From positions 681,001 to 745,000 of the forward strand of contig JADJXO010000001.1 in the NCBI GenBank assembly GCA_016715825.1: a stretch of 64,000 nucleotides of DNA, read 5' to 3'. Under the pieces are notes generated by a model. It made no database searches. It worked only from the letters and a program-made list of their open reading frames with translations, and had not been told where the DNA came from. The stretch is from Nitrospira sp. Its GTDB lineage: Bacteria > Nitrospirota > Nitrospiria > Nitrospirales > Nitrospiraceae. Of the stretch, positions 62,207-64,000 are shown piece after piece. How positions within the stretch are numbered: the stretch's first letter is position 1; every line of letters begins with the position of its first letter. Made by a program: the position numbers and the translations under genes.

Positions 62207-64000
62207 ATGTCTCCTATGCATGTTGCCAATGGTATATCGGCAGGCTCCCTCCTGGCCGACATCAAGGCAGGTCTTGTTGTCTTCGTTGTGGCATTACCCC
62301 TTTGCTTGGGAATTGCCCTGGCGTCTGATGCGCCACTGGTGTCGGGACTCTTAGCTGGAATTGTCGGCGGCATCGTGGTGGGCCTCTTGAGCGGTTCCCA
62401 TACCAGTGTCAGCGGTCCCGCAGCCGGGTTGTCGGCCGTCATCGCGGCGGAAATCTATTCCCTCGGCTCATTTTCTGCCTTTCTTACAGCAGTTGTTCTC
62501 GCTGGTATTGTTCAAATCGGCTTAGGGATGGCCAAAGGCGGATTCATTGCTGCCTTTTTTCCATCGAGTGTGATCAAGGGGTTGTTGGCAGCGATCGGTA
62601 TTATTTTGATCTTGAAACAGATCCCGCATTTGGTTGGACATGACCCTGATCCTGAAGGCGACATGTCCTTTTTCCAGCCAGACTTTGAAACGACGTTTTC
62701 TGAACTCCTCAGCATCTTTGGTGATGTTCACTTGGGCGCTTCCACGATTGGGCTCTTGTCTCTTGTGCTGCTCGTTCTCTGGGGGATGTGGAAGCCCTTG
62801 AAAGACTCCGCCCTACCGGCTCCGCTCGTTGTTGTGCTCGTCGGTGTGGGCATGAGCCTATGGTTTGAACAATTGGGAGATCCTTGGCGGATTGGGGTTA
62901 GCCATCTTGTCCAGGTACCGATAGCCAACGGAATGGGAGAGTTCACCGGTTTACTGGAATTCCCCGACTACACACAATGGACGAATCCATCTGTCTACAT
63001 CGCCGGACTCACGATTGCGATTGTCGCCTCTTTGGAAACACTCTTGAATCTGCAAGCAGTAGATCGACTCGATCCCCAACAGCGGACTTCGCCGCCGAGC
63101 CAGGAACTCGTGGCGCAAGGCATCGGGAACGTGACTTGTGGATTGATCGGTGGCCTGCCGGTCACTTCAGTGATCATCCGCAGCTCTGTCAATGTCAACA
63201 GCGGTGGACAGACAAAACTGGCGACGCTTGTGCACGGCGCCTTGCTTCTGATCAGTGTTCCGCTCATCCCGATGTATCTGAACCTGATTCCGGTGTCTTG
63301 TCTCGCAGCGATCTTGTTGATGACCGGTATCAAGTTGGCCAGTCCGGCTCTCGTCAAGCAGATGTGGAACGAGGGGCGGTATCAATTCATCCCGTTCGCG
63401 GCTACGGTGGCTGCCATCGTATTGACGGATTTGTTGATCGGTATCGTGATTGGGCTTGCCGTCGCGATCGGATTTATCCTCAACAGCAACATGCGTCGTC
63501 CAGTGTATCGCTCCGTCGAACAGCATCTTGGAGGCGATGTGGTGCGTATCCGACTCGCCAACCAGGTCAGCTTCTTAAACCGTGCCACGCTTTCTCAAGT
63601 CCTGAACGCTGTGCCTCGCAATGGGCATGTGTTGCTCGATGCAGGGAGTACGGATTACATCGACCCCGACGTGCTTGACCTTATTCGAGACTTGAAGGAA
63701 CAGACGGGACCAGCTCATGGCGTAACGGTGAGTCTGGTAGGCTTTCGAGCTGAGTACGGTTTCACAGACCAAATTCAATATACCGAGCACTCGACCCGCG
63801 AGCTTCAACAGGCCATGACCCCGCAGCGAGTCTTGCAAATTTTGAAAGATGGTCACGAACGGGTCCGCAAAGGGCGTCACCTCACGAGAGACTTCAAGCG
63901 ACAGGTCCACGCGACAGCGAGAGGACAATATCCCTTAGCGGTAGCACTCAGTTGCATTGATTCTCGCACGCCGGTGGAATTGATGTTTGATCTTGGTTTG
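62207..64000 (+). CDS. SulP anion transporter-carbonic anhydrase fusion (3' end outside window)
   Basis: The frame is open from ATG 62207 to the window end, 598 codons. Residues ~10-425 form a SulP transporter with ~10-12 hydrophobic segments, including SLLADIKAGLVVFVVALPLC and SGPAAGLSAVIAAEIY. A cytoplasmic STAS-like region follows (~430-520). Residues from ~540 begin a beta-type carbonic anhydrase, with the zinc motif CIDSR (Cys583) just before the edge. SulP-carbonic anhydrase fusions couple bicarbonate or anion transport to CO2 hydration, which suits CO2 fixation in an autotroph. AGGAT precedes the ATG. Confidence 0.92.
   Translation, partial: MSPMHVANGISAGSLLADIKAGLVVFVVALPLCLGIALASDAPLVSGLLAGIVGGIVVGLLSGSHTSVSGPAAGLSAVIAAEIYSLGSFSAFLTAVVLAGIVQIGLGMAKGGFIAAFFPSSVIKGLLAAIGIILILKQIPHLVGHDPDPEGDMSFFQPDFETTFSELLSIFGDVHLGASTIGLLSLVLLVLWGMWKPLKDSALPAPLVVVLVGVGMSLWFEQLGDPWRIGVSHLVQVPIANGMGEFTGLLEFPDYTQWTNPSVYIAGLTIAIVASLETLLNLQAVDRLDPQQRTSPPSQELVAQGIGNVTCGLIGGLPVTSVIIRSSVNVNSGGQTKLATLVHGALLLISVPLIPMYLNLIPVSCLAAILLMTGIKLASPALVKQMWNEGRYQFIPFAATVAAIVLTDLLIGIVIGLAVAIGFILNSNMRRPVYRSVEQHLGGDVVRIRLANQVSFLNRATLSQVLNAVPRNGHVLLDAGSTDYIDPDVLDLIRDLKEQTGPAHGVTVSLVGFRAEYGFTDQIQYTEHSTRELQQAMTPQRVLQILKDGHERVRKGRHLTRDFKRQVHATARGQYPLAVALSCIDSRTPVELMFDLGL

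Noticed and set aside
62977..63678. 233-residue frame inside the SulP gene
   Set aside because: The SulP-STAS-carbonic anhydrase frame continues through it with matching motifs, so this is a shadow.
1..64000. CRISPR array, prophage or complete insertion sequence
   Set aside because: No regular direct repeats with spacers, transposase or phage structural genes were found.

Overview
The window is a gene-dense stretch of about 64 kb from a Gram-negative bacterium. Protein content suggests Nitrospirota, most likely the genus Nitrospira. The pointers are a chlorite-dismutase-family haem protein, ClpC rather than ClpA, a stand-alone class IA dihydroorotate dehydrogenase, split MacB-type exporters, c-di-GMP signalling and several lineage-style hypotheticals. 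This assignment rests on recalled family resemblance, not on a search.

Layout. 1-9.2 kb: the end of clpC, a terminator, then a tightly packed + strand series (tsaD, hflX, nth, yicC, gmk, rpoZ, coaBC, a TPR protein) with several ATGA-type couplings. 9.3-12.3 kb: aroQ, efp, accB, accC. 12.5-15.8 kb: a MacA/MacB-like tripartite exporter with the ATPase and permease as separate proteins. 15.9-19.7 kb: a minus-strand block with an HD-GYP protein, an HTH-mraZ-RusA group away from any division cluster, an FmdB-type zinc ribbon and ComF. 19.8-24.5 kb: an ABC ATPase coupled to pyrD, a small LuxR-type regulator and an 875-residue double-FtsX permease. 24.5-35.4 kb: mixed accessory material with a tRNA-Met, SDR, hypotheticals, a chlorite-dismutase-family protein, cinA-thpR, an ankyrin lipoprotein, an Old Yellow Enzyme, a DUF4258/YgiT-type toxin-antitoxin pair, an integrase remnant and an exported orphan. 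35.4-46.5 kb: recA-recX-alaS-ruvX-mltG-deoC-deoB-ridA, then a secreted IPT/TIG-repeat protein coupled to a Ycf48-like propeller. 46.9-56.8 kb on the minus strand: valS-nadC-birA-coaX followed by grpE-dnaK-dnaJ-rsmE. 56.9-64 kb: a 37-residue very basic protein, a response regulator with a long helical tail, a HAD protein, a sirtuin, a PanE fused to a second domain, a repeat-bearing spacer, and a SulP transporter fused to a carbonic anhydrase that runs off the window end.

Functional links. AccB/AccC (fatty-acid initiation) need biotin attached by the BirA encoded 40 kb away. CoaX, CoaBC and PanE together cover several steps of pantothenate and CoA synthesis. RecA/RecX, RuvX, RusA and Nth belong to DNA repair and recombination. 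GrpE-DnaK-DnaJ and ClpC form the proteostasis set. The SulP-carbonic anhydrase fusion fits inorganic carbon supply in an autotroph.

Most noteworthy: nadC is interrupted by a one-base frameshift in an A run; panE carries an unexpected C-terminal domain resembling part of a molybdopterin-binding oxidoreductase fold; a 37-residue basic protein has its own good promoter and ribosome-binding site; ruvX and mltG overlap by about 86 bp; and the IPT/TIG-Ycf48 pair carries repeated Cys-Cys motifs. I saw no CRISPR array, prophage or intact insertion sequence, and no clear multi-gene system that I would call new.
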